Part shown: piece after piece, positions 1 through 12,700 of the stretch
How positions within the stretch are numbered: the stretch's first letter is position 1
How the letters are laid out: each line of letters starts with the position of its first letter
Assembly (NCBI GenBank): GCA_964468045.1
Contig: CAYXTO010000010.1
Coordinates: 62,001-126,000 of the forward strand
DNA from: JAWKXU01 sp964468045
GTDB taxonomy: Bacteria; Pseudomonadota; Alphaproteobacteria; Sphingomonadales; Sphingomonadaceae
Direction of reading: 5' to 3'
DNA length: 64,000 nt
Made by a program: the position numbers and the translations under genes
The notes under the pieces: generated by a model
Database searches by the model: none
Seen by the model: only the letters and a program-made list of their open reading frames with translations
Told to the model about the DNA's origin: nothing

Positions 1-350
1 CGCTGGTTCGTCACCTGACGCCCAGCGGGAGGAGCACCAGCCTTCTGCCGGTTCCGGTTGAACCGGAACAAGTCTGGAATTTACCTGTTTGCCGTGGTTT
101 CGAGGCAGCAAGGGATCCACTGGCTTCGAAATCACTCCAAGGCCTGCCGCAAGAGGCGCCAAGGTTGACACAGTTGACACTGTTCAGGGAAAGAAAATTA
201 TCCGGCCGATCAGCACCGAAAATGGCAGCCGCGTGCACGGCCCGCATGCGAGAACCCCACCGCAGGAAACGGCGATGCATGGAGGATCGACTGTGCGAAA
301 GAGCCGCCCCTGATGTGGCAGAGAAGGAGCATGTAGGAAAGTTGAGGAAG
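1..350. other. Non-coding left edge with a short tandem repeat
   Basis: No convincing gene is seen here. At 164-180 the 8-mer GTTGACAC occurs twice, separated by one A, and a degraded third copy (GTTCAGG) follows. Frames open across this stretch have low-complexity, Arg/Ser-rich translations typical of non-coding high-GC DNA. It lies downstream of the RHS/immunity pair, so it could hold remnants of older toxin tips, but I see no recognisable fragment. Confidence 0.5.
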
Positions 351-731
351 CTAACGCGGCCAACGATATAGATCCTCAGGATAGGCGAATGGTGGCTTAC
401 CTTTAACCACCTGCTCGATATCCTGCATAAGCCAGGAACCGAGTTTGATGTGCTCTGATCCTGCATCGCCAGGGGCGGGACGAACACCGGGTTTTGGCCC
501 CAGTGCATAGCCATCGTCATAATGGCCCTTTGCCTGCTCGGTCATCTCCATCAGTTGCGCATAGCGCGCATCACCAAGTTTGCTTCGCAGGTGGTCAAGG
601 CTTTGCTTTAGGCTGTCCCAACCTTCATCATATGTCTGGAATTCGTTCGGATAGTCGGAACTGTTGCAATTCGTCCTTAAATAAACGATGCTCTCACGGA
701 GTTCCCGCAGATTCTGATCGATTATAATCAT
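351..731 (-). CDS. Small acidic protein, probable immunity partner of the RHS toxin
   Basis: A 126-residue cytosolic-looking protein with no signal peptide and no membrane segment, rich in acidic residues and helices in its first half. I do not recognise the family. Its ATG lies 9 bases after the stop of the giant RHS gene, on the same strand, with TAGGAT as a possible ribosome site. A small gene directly after the variable tip of an RHS protein is the normal position of the cognate immunity gene, so that role is inferred from position alone. It could instead be an unrelated hypothetical protein. Confidence 0.65.
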   Translation of the reverse strand: MIIIDQNLRELRESIVYLRTNCNSSDYPNEFQTYDEGWDSLKQSLDHLRSKLGDARYAQLMEMTEQAKGHYDDGYALGPKPGVRPAPGDAGSEHIKLGSWLMQDIEQVVKGKPPFAYPEDLYRWPR

Positions 732-740
732 CGAGCAATC

Positions 741-3700
741 CTATTTTCCAATCCAGTAGAAACCGCCATAACTCTCGGGCCTGACGATCCCGATAGGAGC
801 ATTGTTGTTAGCAGCGCGGAAGTCCATGATTTGCGGTGTTTGAGCGGATTTAAAGCCTAAAGTTCCATCCAGAATCGTCCCACTCTGCGGGAAATAGAGG
901 TCAGGAATCCGATAGGGCCCACTTGTTCCTTCCAGATAGAGACGCTGATTGATACGAACAAGGTCGATTCCATGGCCTTGCTCAAGGGCAAACGCTCTCA
1001 AGTCTCGGCGCGCGAAATCATCAACCTGATTGGCTCTGAAAAGATGTTCAGGCTGCCCAATGGGCGCCCTGATTTCGCCAACCGCAAGCTCAGCATCAAC
1101 CTTAGCCAATCCTCGTTCATACGCCGCTGCATATCGTGCTTGATAGAGCGCTTCAATCGAAGGTGCCCTCTCAGCCACCACCACATTCGCAACGCTGCGT
1201 CCCGCTGCAACTCTAATGGCGGGCGCCGCGAGCGTGGCGACATCAAATCCCATGGCTCCCACCTGCCGGGCGGCAGCGGAATTGCCGGAGGCAGCCAGTG
1301 CTACGGTGGCGCTTGTTCTGCCAACCGTTCCGGTAACCGCCCGTCCGACATCACCCGGACTGGCCATGACAACCTGATCAAACCCCGCACCGAAACTATC
1401 GACAGCTCCCTTCAAGGTCTGCCCGGGATGGAAGAGCAAGGATCTCGCCCCGGAAAGGGTTCCGGAGGCTAGATTGACACCCCTTTGCAGGAAGCCCACA
1501 GGCACTTGCCCTAGAGCGTAAGCCTGTCGCGAAGCGGTCTGATAGCCCAAATAGTTGAGACGATCAGCAGCGATATTGGCAGCATGGGTGACGAGGTTAC
1601 CTTGCAACTGAGGGTTGATATTCTCCGTTGCCTGCCTGATCGCCCAATCCAGCGAGTTATCGACCCTGCCGATCACCACAATGGCGTCGTCGTGGAGTTC
1701 CTGACCCTGCGCCTGCAACCATTCCCAGCCGCTCTGCAAGAGGCCAAGCCCCCGATCCCACATTTCACCAGCGGAGAGATTCACACCATAGTCGAGGTAA
1801 GGCTGGTCAGAGCGTATGCGGAAGCCATCTGCCTGCGGCTTTGCCATCACACCCAGCTCGCCGGTCAGGACTTCCGCATAACCGTTGCCTATGGTCGCGA
1901 TGCCTTCACCAACCGGATTGCCAGCGCCCTGGCTATTGCGCTGCGCGGCTTCTGCGAGGGCAGAGTTGGCGGCCCCGCCCAAGGCGCGGCCGAGAGTCTG
2001 GCCAAGCGCATCCGGCAAGCCTCTCATCAGATTGTCGCCGAAGCCTTCCCCGGTGATGGATGAGCGGGTTGCGGCATAGGCAATGGTCGAAGCCATCGTA
2101 GAGCCAAGGTCATTGCCGATGCCGGTGGCAAAGAAACCGCCGGTCTTGGCAAGACCACGCGCAAATTCACCCCCGATGCCGGCGCCAACACCCGCCGCCG
2201 CCACGCTGGCAAAGTCGAACTTCGACTGCAGCCCGGTCGCCAGCGCAATACCTTGGGTGATCCCGTTGCCGAGCACGCCCCGTACCACGTCGCTGGCAAA
2301 GTTGGTGGCGCCTCCAAGCGCCCCGTCGGGAAGGTTGATGCCTGAAAGAGCACCACCCACGCCGCCGCCGATGGCTGCCAAGGCGACACCCTTGAAACTG
2401 AACTTGTCCTGGAGGCCGGTCGCCACTCCCACCGATTGGCTCGCTACGGAACCAATGGCGGCGGATGCCGCTCCGCCGACCACTGGACTGCCACCCAGGA
2501 AACCAGTCACCGGCGCCTTCACCACCAGAGTGACCGCGACCGCGACCGCCACCAGCAAAATCTGGCCCAGCCCGCCGCAGCCGCCCTTCTTCTTGGGCGG
2601 CTTGGGCGTGGTCGGCGAAAGATTGCCCACCGCCTCGGCCGGGTCATAGGGCTGCAGCGTCCCGGCATTGTGCGTGTTCTTCACCACGCCCGCCGGAAGC
2701 AGCAGCACCTGCCCCTCGATCAGACCCGCCTGCCCGGTGAGCCCGTTCGCCTCCGCCAGCTTGTACCACAGGTTCGCATCGCCCCACACCGCCTGCGCGA
2801 TCGATTGCAGGCTGTCGCCCGGACGCACCGTGTAGCTGCCGCCAGAGGCCCCCTGGCTGTAGGAATTGACCGGATCGTAGCTCTGCGCGAAATCCGCATG
2901 GTCCACCGCCCCCAGCTGCCCGTTGCGATAGGTGCCCGCATTGCTCGGCGGCACGATCTGCCGGTCCGCGATCGAGGCCGCATAATCCTTGTCCAGCGTG
3001 CCGTTGTTGCCGGCATAGCCCAGCTCCTTGCCGGCGAAGCGATACCACACCTCATGCGGGCTGCCCGTCTGCCCGGAGGGCGCATTGGACGGCCGGCTCT
3101 CGTCGCGCCGGATGATCTGCCCGTTCTCGTCCATCCGGTAGGTGACCGTGCGCGGCTTGCCGTCGTTGATCGAGGCGCTGGTCAGCCGCCCCGCCGCATC
3201 GAACCGGTAGCTGGTGATGGTGGTGTTCGAGCCCTGTACCAGCTGGATCCCCGACTGCACCGCCCCCTCGCGCCAATCATAGCTGTAGGTGGTGGTCGAA
3301 CCGGTCTGGCTGGCGCCGTTCTTCTTGTTGGTGGTGGACATCGAAACCACCGAGCCGAGCGCGGAGGACGCACCGCTGCCGTAATTATAGGTCGAGGTCG
3401 CGGTATAGGTGTCGCTGCCCTGCTTGGTCGTCGCGGTCTCGGACTGGATCTGGTTGCTGGCGTTGTAGGTGATATCGCGGCTGTAGGCGATGGTCGTGCC
3501 GTTCGCCTCATAGTCCTGCTGCTGCTTCAACCGCCCCAGCGCGTCATAGGTGAAGCTCGCCCGTCGGGTGGCGGCGCCGGTCGCCGTCGGGGCCGTGGGA
3601 ATGGCCGAGGCCGAGCCCGGCATCGTCACGCTGGCGCCATTGGTGACATCCACGCGGGACAGCCGCCCCGCCGCGTCATAGCCGTAGATCTCGCGCTGCT

Positions 3701-6700
3701 CGCGATACTGGATCGCCCCCGTCTTCTGATAGCTGACGATGGAGACCCGGCGCCCGGCCGCGTCGTAGCCGATCTCCTTGCTGGCGCCGTCGTTCATGTT
3801 GCGAACGATCGTGGTGCCGCTGGCCCCCGCCGCGCCGGAGAGCACGCCGCGATCGATCACCAGCCGGTTGCGGGAATCGTAGCGGAACCAGTAATCCTGG
3901 ATGCTTGCGGCCCCTACCGTGCCGTCGGTGTTGATCTTCCGGAAATTGGCGACCGAATGCCGCACATTGCCCGCCGCGTCGTAGGAATAGGTGATGTTCG
4001 CTGCGGGCGAGCTGGCGGTGCCCACCTCCGTCCACTGGATCAGCCGGCCCAGCGCGTCATAGCTGGCCGACTGGTTCTTCCAGACTTCCGGGCTGGTGGT
4101 GGTGCCGTTGACGGTCTGCCGCTTGCTGCCGACCTCCGTCTTGCGGTTGCCCAGCGTGTCATAGGTGTAGTCGGCATACGTCTCGGAAATGACGTTGGAC
4201 TGGATGCCCGCTCCGAAATTGAAGTAATATTCATATTTCGTGGAGGTCTTGGCCTGCTTCAGCAGCCCGGTGTTGTAATAGAGATAGCTGTTGCTGGCGG
4301 TGCCGGTGCCCGGCGAAGAGGTGGGCGGCGTGGTGACGGTGGAAAGCAGCCGCCCCGCCGCGTCATAGGTGAAGGCCGTGGCGTTGGAGCCGAGATCGTT
4401 GCGCGAAATGGTCCGGCCGAACATATCTTCCTGCTCGGTCAGGCTGCGCCCGTTGGCATAGCCGATGGCGATGGTCCAGCCGCCGAACGTGCCCATGCCC
4501 GCGGTGGCGATTCCGCTATCCCAGCTGTAGCTGGTGGTGGTGACATCGCCGCCGAAGGCCCGTTGCGCCACGATGCGGCCCTGCATGTCGTATTGCGTGA
4601 TCTCCTTGTTGGCCGCCCCGAGCACGCTGTTATAATGCGAAATCCGCTGGCCCAGGATGTCGTAGGCATAGCTGTCGGTCAGCCCGCTGCCTATTTCCAC
4701 CGTCTGGATCAGGCGGCCCTTGCTGTCATAGCTCAGCAGGGTGGCGACGCCGGTCTCGTCGGTGATCTTGGTCGCTTCGCCGAAGACATTGTATTCGGTA
4801 TGGACCGTGCCATCCGCATGGATCTCCTGGGCGATCAGCGGCGCCGCGCCGCCGAAGCCGGAGCCCGCGAAGAAGCCGAATCGGGTGAGATTGCCATTGG
4901 CGTCCCGCTGGCCGGTGACCCGGCCCGACGCATCGTGATAGAACCGCTCGGTCGGGCGGGCATCGACTGCCGAGCCGGCTTCGTCGACGACCTGGACGAG
5001 CGGGCGCTCCACCGTGATCAGGCGGCCCATCGTGTTGTAGGTGTAATCGGTGACGCCGCCCTGCGCGTCGGTCTCGCTCGCGACTTCGCCGAAGGCATTG
5101 TAGCTGCGCAGGCTGACCAGATCGGCGGTGCTGGCGCCCAGCTCGCGCCCTTCCTCGATCACCCTGATCGCCTGGCCGCGCTTGTCATAGGCCGTGAGCG
5201 TGCCGTTCACATTGGCCTGGCCGACCGCCGCATAGGCATTCTGGATCGACGCCACGCCGGCAAGGCTGGCCCCGGCGGAGGTCACCGCCAGCGTCTGGTT
5301 GCCCGCCTTGTCGTAGCCGAAATATTTCCAGACGCCGTCGCCGGCGTTGCTGGCCCAGACCCGGCCCGCCGCGTCATACCTGTTTTCCTGCTGCCACAAC
5401 CCGTTGATGCCGATGCGAGTCACTTCGCCGAACGCGTTGTATTCCATCGAGGAATAGTCGTTGCTGGCCTGGAACGCCCAGGCGCCGCCCGATCCGACAT
5501 AATAGCCCTGGCCGCGATTGCGTCCGAGCAGGTCGCAGCGATAGCCGATGGCCTCGCGCACGATCTGGGTCGCGCCGTTGGCGGCCATGCTCTGGCGGTC
5601 GTAATATTCGAGCGTCAGCCGGCCGGCCCTGTCATATTCGTAATAGCGCGTTTCCGCCTCGGCGCCGCTGCCCACGGTGACGCTGGCGAGGCGGCCGCCG
5701 GCACCATAGCTGTATCGCGTGGCCCGCTTGACCGAGCCGTCGACCGAGCCCTGCTCGCCGCGCACGAGGTTGCCCAGCCCGTCGTAGAAATAATCCGCCG
5801 CGGAATGATACTTCGCTTCCCGCCTGAGCCGCCCGCCTGCGTCATAGGTGAAATAGGTCGTCTCACCGGTGGCTTCCTCCCTGCTGACGACCTGCCCCAG
5901 CCCGTTGTACCGGTAATCGATCCGCGGCACCCCGCTGAAATAGCCGCCATTGCCATCATGGACCTGCACATTGAGGCGGGATTCCGACAGACGATTGCCG
6001 TTCCGGTCATAGGTATATTGAGTGATGCGGTCTTTCGCCGCGTCTTCCGTGACTGCGGGCGGATTGAAGATATTGTCCGGGATCACCGCGCGATTGGCGT
6101 AGCGCCGTTCCTGCGTGACATTGCCTTCCGCGTCATAGCTCCAGTCGGTACGATAGTTCTCCCCATCGACCTGCGCGATCTTGCGGCCCAGCTTGTCGTA
6201 ATAGCTCCAGGTCACGGCGCCATTGGGGGCGGTGACCTTCGCGACATTGCCCTGATAGTCGTATGCATACTGCGTGATGAGCGACTGGTTGGCCTGGCTC
6301 GCCCAGCTGGCGCCGGAAACCTCGCCCGCCGTCACGCCGTTTACGCTGCTCGTCAGCATCCGGCCGAGATCGTCATAGGTGAAACTGGTAGTGCGCGCCG
6401 CGCCGCCCGGAGCGGCGGGAGCGGAGGCCTGCGCGCCTCCGGTGGCGGGAACGGTCACCGTGTTCTCATAGACCGTCACGCTGAGGACATTGCCGTTCGC
6501 GTCATAGCCATAGGCGGTGTAGGTGCCGAGGGCGTTGATCTCCACGACCTTGCGGTTCAGTTGGTCATAGAAGAACACCGTCGCCGCGCCGGCCGCATCG
6601 ACTGTCTTGATGATGTTGCCGCGCGCATCATAGGCGATGGTTTCGGTCGGCTGCCCGGATTCGGCAGCCACCGCCCTGGTGGCAAGATCGATCCTGAAGC

Positions 6701-9700
6701 CGGAAACGCTTTCCCCCTTCGTCTCGACCAGCCGGTCGAGCATGTCATAGGCGTAGGTGGTGACCCGCTCTTCCGGCAGGCCGACTGCCTCGGTCCGCGC
6801 AATCAGGTTGCCGCGCGCGTCGTAGGTGTAGCTGTTCCGGACCGGCAGGGATTGTTCGACCCCGGCGCTGGTGTAGGATTTGACGGGCAGGGTTTCCGAA
6901 AGCAGCAGGCCGCGCTTGTCGTAGACATAGGTCGTGGTCCCGCCGGCCTGGACCGCGTCGGTCCATGACTTGGCCGTGGCCGCCACGCGATTGCCATAGG
7001 CATCGTAGGCGAAGGTCTCGAAATATCCTTCCGCATCGGTGACCTTGATCAGCTGGCCCCGCTCGTCATATTCGAACGATGTCTGGGCCGCGTTCTGCGC
7101 ACCCGCCGGATCCAGCCGGGTCAGCGAAACCCGCTGGCCGAAGGCATTGTAAGCATAGGTTTCCCGGTAGCCCTCGGCATCGGTCCGCCCGACCAGCAAG
7201 CCCCTGCGGTCGTACTCGAACGATGTCCTGGCGGAGGCGAAGGGATCATTGTCCTCATTGGCCAGCAGTTCCTGCAAGTCCTGGGAAAGCCGGGTGAGGG
7301 TGGATTGCGCATTGGAAGCGCTGGTCTGCAGGGCCCTGATCGACGCAAATTCGCCAAGCGCCTGCGCACCCGCAAGCGCCCGGTCGATCGCGATCTGCGC
7401 GAGCGCCGCCTGCAGGCGGGTATTGTCGATATGGAAGACGGCCTCCGGCGCGAACTTCGCTTCGATGAATTCCTGCGCGAAAACCGGGAGTGTGGAGCGC
7501 GTCTCGAACTCCCTTATCGCGGACTCCCAGCGCTCCACCTCCCACTCGACATCCCTGATATCGAAACCGATCCGCATGCGCTGGTGCGAAGGCGCATTAT
7601 CGTACTGCACCTGCAAGGCCGCTATCTCATCTTCCAGTTCATGGATCCGGGCTGTGAGATAGGGGATCGGATCGGCCAGCGCCTCCTCCAGTCTGGCCCC
7701 TATATCCGCCGCTTCATAACCAAATCGGCGAAACGCTTCGGTTACGAGCTGATCGCCCAGCCCGCTGAACGAGTAGCGCCCGTGCGCGAACTGAATGTCT
7801 ATCTCCACCTGATCAATAATCGCGTCATAGGCCTGAATCTGGCGGTTCAGATTGGCGCGCGTGGTGGTCTGATAATAGGGCGTCTGATCATACTGCTGCT
7901 GGGTAGCGGCCCGGCTCGTAGTAAGTGCGTCAAGATACTGATCCAGATAGCTCAGCGCATCGCCAGCCGTCCCTTGCTGAATATCCGCCCCGACCTGCGC
8001 AATTCTTGCCTGCACCAAGGCGATCTGCCGCTGAAGAAGATCCCGGGTGTTCGACTGATGCTGAGGCGTCGCTGCAAGCTCGGCTTGCAGATCCGAGAGA
8101 TCCTGATTCAAGGACTGGAGATGGATCGGAAGGAAATTTTCCAGCCTCCCGCCCAATACTCTGGAAATCTGAAGCTCAACGTATTCTATGTAATATTCGA
8201 GCTGTTCTATTCTGTCTTCCAGATCGGATTCGCCATATCCGTTATATCCACTTCCATGATACCAATTATCTTCATACTCCTGTTCGAGCTTGGCCAGATC
8301 GGCCGCGAGATAGGCTTGCAGAGTTTCGAACGCGAATTCCGGATCGCCCAGCCATTCATCGAGGGAGGCCATGGGAGCAGCCGCGACATCCAGCGCCCGA
8401 GCATCCACTATCGCCTGAAATTCTGCGATATCCTGAAATGGAGCATACAAATCCGCGAAAGTACTTTCGATGATGGCGACGCCAGTTTGCGACAGCGGCC
8501 GATTGAAAATTTGAATATCGCGAATTTCATCGTCTACATCGTCGATCAGCGCATCCAGCGCATCGATTTGCTGGCCCAGCGCATACCGCTCGGCTGATCC
8601 GAACGGGGCCGCATTTCTCTGGGCCTGCAGGATACTGCGCTGCGCCGACAGTTCACTGCGATGGGCTTGAAGATGAGGGAGCGGATTGGCCAGCGCAGCC
8701 GCCTTGGCGGCGTCGATCACCTGCAACCCCTCGCCCAGCACGTCGGCATCTTCGTTCGCGATAAGGCTGGCCTGCTGATCGAACGCCTTGTTGACGATCT
8801 TCCTGCCCAGCGAGGTGGGGGATTGTCCGTTCTGAACCCGCTGTATTTCGCTTGCCAGCGCGGCCACCTCATCTTCGAGAACCTGAATCTCGATGGAAAG
8901 CAGGCGCCGTTCCAAGGTAGCGGGATTGGAGGGCATGGCGTTGTATTCGGCCTGCCGCAACGCCAGTTCCGCGTTCAGCGCCGCAAGCCGGGCCTGCAAA
9001 TAGGGCAGCGGCTGCAGCAGAGCCGCGCTCAACTGATCGGCAAGCACCCGGAGCTTGGCGGAATGCAGGAATTCGGCATCGACGATACCGAGACCCAAGG
9101 CGGTAAGGACCTGATTGTTCTGCGCCCGATTGATCTCGGCCTGAACCGCGCTGATGTTATTCTGCTGCGCATTGATCTGGGCATCCAGCGCGTCCCGCGT
9201 CTGGCTGGATGTGGCTTTCTGCCGCTTCGCCTGCAGCCTGGCGAGCTGATCCTGCAGATCGGCCTTGCGGTTCTGGAGATAGGATGCCGCAGCCAGCCCG
9301 CTGCTGGAAAGCGCGGCATTCACCGCGACCTGCCGCGCCGCGTCGAGATCGGCCTGGGCGGCCGCAAGATTGGCTTCGAGCGCAGCGAGCTGTGCCGCCA
9401 GCACATCCTCATAGGCAGCGAGCTCGGTGATGCGCGCCACTCGCGCTTCGACCAGGGCTATGCCGAAATCACTCAGCGGCTGGGCATTCTGGACCCGCGC
9501 GATTTCGTCTTCCAGATCGGCGATCTGCTCTTCGACATCGTCGATCTGCCTACCCTTCGACTGGCTGTACGGCATCCTCTCCAGGCCCTCGAGCTTGTCT
9601 TCAAGCTCTTGCAGGGCTTGCTGGAGATAGGAGAGCGGGTCGGCCAGGGCGACAGCCATTTCCGCCTCGGCAGCGGCAAGTTGCGCATTCGCGGCAGTGG

Positions 9701-12700
9701 CGGCGGGCTGAAGCGACGCGGCCCAGGCGTTCGCGAAAGCCGCGCCCGCGCCCCGCGCGACGATCTCATTTCCCAGCGATGTCAGAGCCTGCCCGTTCTG
9801 GAAGCGCGTGATCTGCCCCCGCACATCCCCGATCTCGCGTTCGACATCCTCGATGTCTTCCTCCAGCTCGTTTCGCTCGAGGTAATAACCATAGGGAGGC
9901 AGGGCATCGTATTGGGCCTGCAATGCGGCAAGTTCGACATTGAGCCGGTCGATCTCGGCCTGCAGGAAGGGCAGCGGCGCTTCCAGCGCGGCGGCGAGCA
10001 CAGGCTGCACCGCCTCGAGCTTCTCGCGCAGATCGTCGCGGCGAATCCTTGCCGCGGACAGCGCGGCCCTGGTCTCCTCTATCTCGATCGCCAGCGCATT
10101 TTCGACCTCGGGCGAAGCAAAGATCAGCTGCGCCGGATCGGTCGTCTCGTTCTGGTATGTGCGGACTTCCCTGATCTCGCCGAACGCATTGTAGAAATTC
10201 TTGGTAAGATAGTTTTCCGGATCGAGAACCGCGATCACCCGGCTGAGATTGTCGTAGAATGTCCGGGTGGATTTGCCGCGCGGATCGGTCACCTTCACCA
10301 CATTGCCGAAGCCGTCATACTCATAGGCCACCACCCCACCCCTGGCGTCGGTCGCGGTGAGCAGCAGGCCCCTTTCGTCATAGCTGTAGGTGGTGACGTT
10401 GCCGTTGGCGTCGGTCGCGCTGATCCGGTTGCCGAGCCCGTCATAGGCATAGAACGAGCCGACCTGCCCGGGCTGACCATAGGCCTGGTATTCGGCCACG
10501 AGCCGGCCCGCGCCGTCATATTCGTAATGGGTCCGGACCTTCGCCCCGGCCACATTGTCCGCGCGATAGATATCGCTCAGCTGGCCCAGCGCATTGTAGA
10601 CATGGCGGGTGACGAAGCCTTCGCCATCCGTGCTGGTCAGCAGACGGCCGGCATTGTCATAGCTGAAGCTCAGTGTGATCGGGCTGCCGGAGCCGGATGC
10701 GAAGGACGCGATCTGCGACAGCGTGGTGCCGTCCGTTACCGTGACCTTGTTGGGCCAGGCGGTTTCACCGAGCTTGCGGCCTTCCGCATCGTAGGTGAAG
10801 CCGCGCACATGGCCTTCGCCATCGACCGTGTAGAGCAGCTCGCCCCGCTCGCTGTACCAGTTGCGGGTGATGCGATTGGCGGCGTTGCCGGTCTGCGCCG
10901 CATTCGCGGCCCAATTGTCCAGCGCCCCGAGAGCAGCGCCCACATTGGCGATCGCGGCGAACTGCACGCTTTTGACCACACGCCCCGCCGCATCGTAGGA
11001 ATAGGCGGTGACGCGCTGCTCGCCATCCACGATGTACCGCACCCGCCCCGTGGCATCGTAGATCGTGGATTCAGATCGATCCTGGTTCGGATTATGGGAA
11101 ATCGCCGCGCCGACCTTCTCATAGGTCATTTCCGACGCCATGATCAGATTGGCAAATTGCCGCGTGGCGATCAGCTTCCCCGCATAATCGCGGTTGAAAG
11201 ACGTGACTCCGCCCTGGGCGTTCACGACATAGGTGAGTTCCCCCGCCCCATTGTAGAGGAAGTAGCTGTGGCCGTCGGTCGCGCTGGCCGAGGTGGCCGA
11301 AGCGCGGAGTTGCGAGAAGCTGCCGGAGCTCCACAGCGAGGAGCCCGTCCGGGTGGCATAGGCGATCTCCTCCACCTTCTGCCCGGCCGCGTCATAGACA
11401 TGCTCGGTCAGATAGCCTTCGCCATCCAGCACCCCGACGAGTTGGCCCGCCTTGTCGTAGAACTGGCGCGAGGCCACGTCCCTGGTGTTGGCGGAAGGCA
11501 GCACGGGCGCCGACGGGGGCGTGTTCCTGAGGGTGTTGAGCTGCGCCGCGCTCAGCCGGTTGTAATAGGCCGTGGTGCGCACCAGTCGGTCGGAGCCGTC
11601 ATAGGCATAGCTGGCGACGCTGCCGTCGCCGGCAATGGTCTGGATGACGCGGCCGCCATCGTCATAGATCGTCCAGCTCCACAGGTCGGACGCGTTCGAC
11701 GCCGGCCGGATGGCGGAAAGCTGGACGCCGCCGTCCGGGTTCGAGAGCAGCGCCAGATCGCCCGCGTCCAGGGCAGTGGTGTATCGGGCCAGGGCGACCA
11801 CCCGGTCCGCCTTGTCGTAGCGATATTCGACCATCTCGCCGAGATGATTGACGTCCGCGACTTTCCGTCCCGCCCGGTCGTAGACGAAATAGCTCTTGCG
11901 CCCGGTGGCGTCGGTGACGACCCGCAATTGCCCGTTCTTGTCATAGGCATAGATGGTGTTGCCGCCCACGGTATGGGCGCCGCTGTCGAGCCTGCTGACG
12001 AGCTCGCCCGCGCGGTTGTAGGTCGAGACGCTGGTGTAGCCCGACGCGGTGGTGACGGTGGTCTTGAGCGCCGCATCGTTGAACACGATCGTCGTGGCGC
12101 CGCCCGCGAGGTCGGTGGAGGCGACCAGCCGCCCCAGCCCGTCATAGACGAAGCTTTCCGCATTCTCGCCTTCATGGTGCCGGGAAAGCAGCCGACCCGC
12201 CTGATCATAGGTGAAATGGCTGCGCGTGAACGGACGTGCGGGATCGCCCGCGCCGGATGCATCCGCGAACCGGAACGCCCGCGTGGAGGTCAGGCTGCCG
12301 CGAACGTCATAGGCATATTCGGTGACCTTGGCGGTTTTCAGATCGCCAAGGCCGGCCACCCATGCATCCATCCCGGCTTCACCGATCGGCGCGGGGCCGA
12401 CCGGATAGGGATGGGCCGGATATTCGACCATCCGCGCCAGCTCGCCGGCGGCCGTATAGTCATATTCCGTGACCTGGCCCGCCCCGTTCACGGCGTAGCG
12501 CAGATGGCCCTCGGCATCATAGGCATATTGCGCATATTGCGCGGAGCTCGGCCCGCTTTCGTCCGACCCGTAGGCGAACTCGGTGATCAGGCGGTTGGCG
12601 CTGTCATAGGTCTTCTGCACCGTATTGCCATTGGCGTCGGCAATATGGGTGACGTTTCCATTCGCGTCATACTGATAGGTGGTCGTCTCGCCATTGCCAT

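Noticed and set aside
11..520. Minus-strand frame at the left edge (about 169 codons)
   Set aside because: It overlaps the immunity-like gene in another frame and is Ser/Arg-rich without features.
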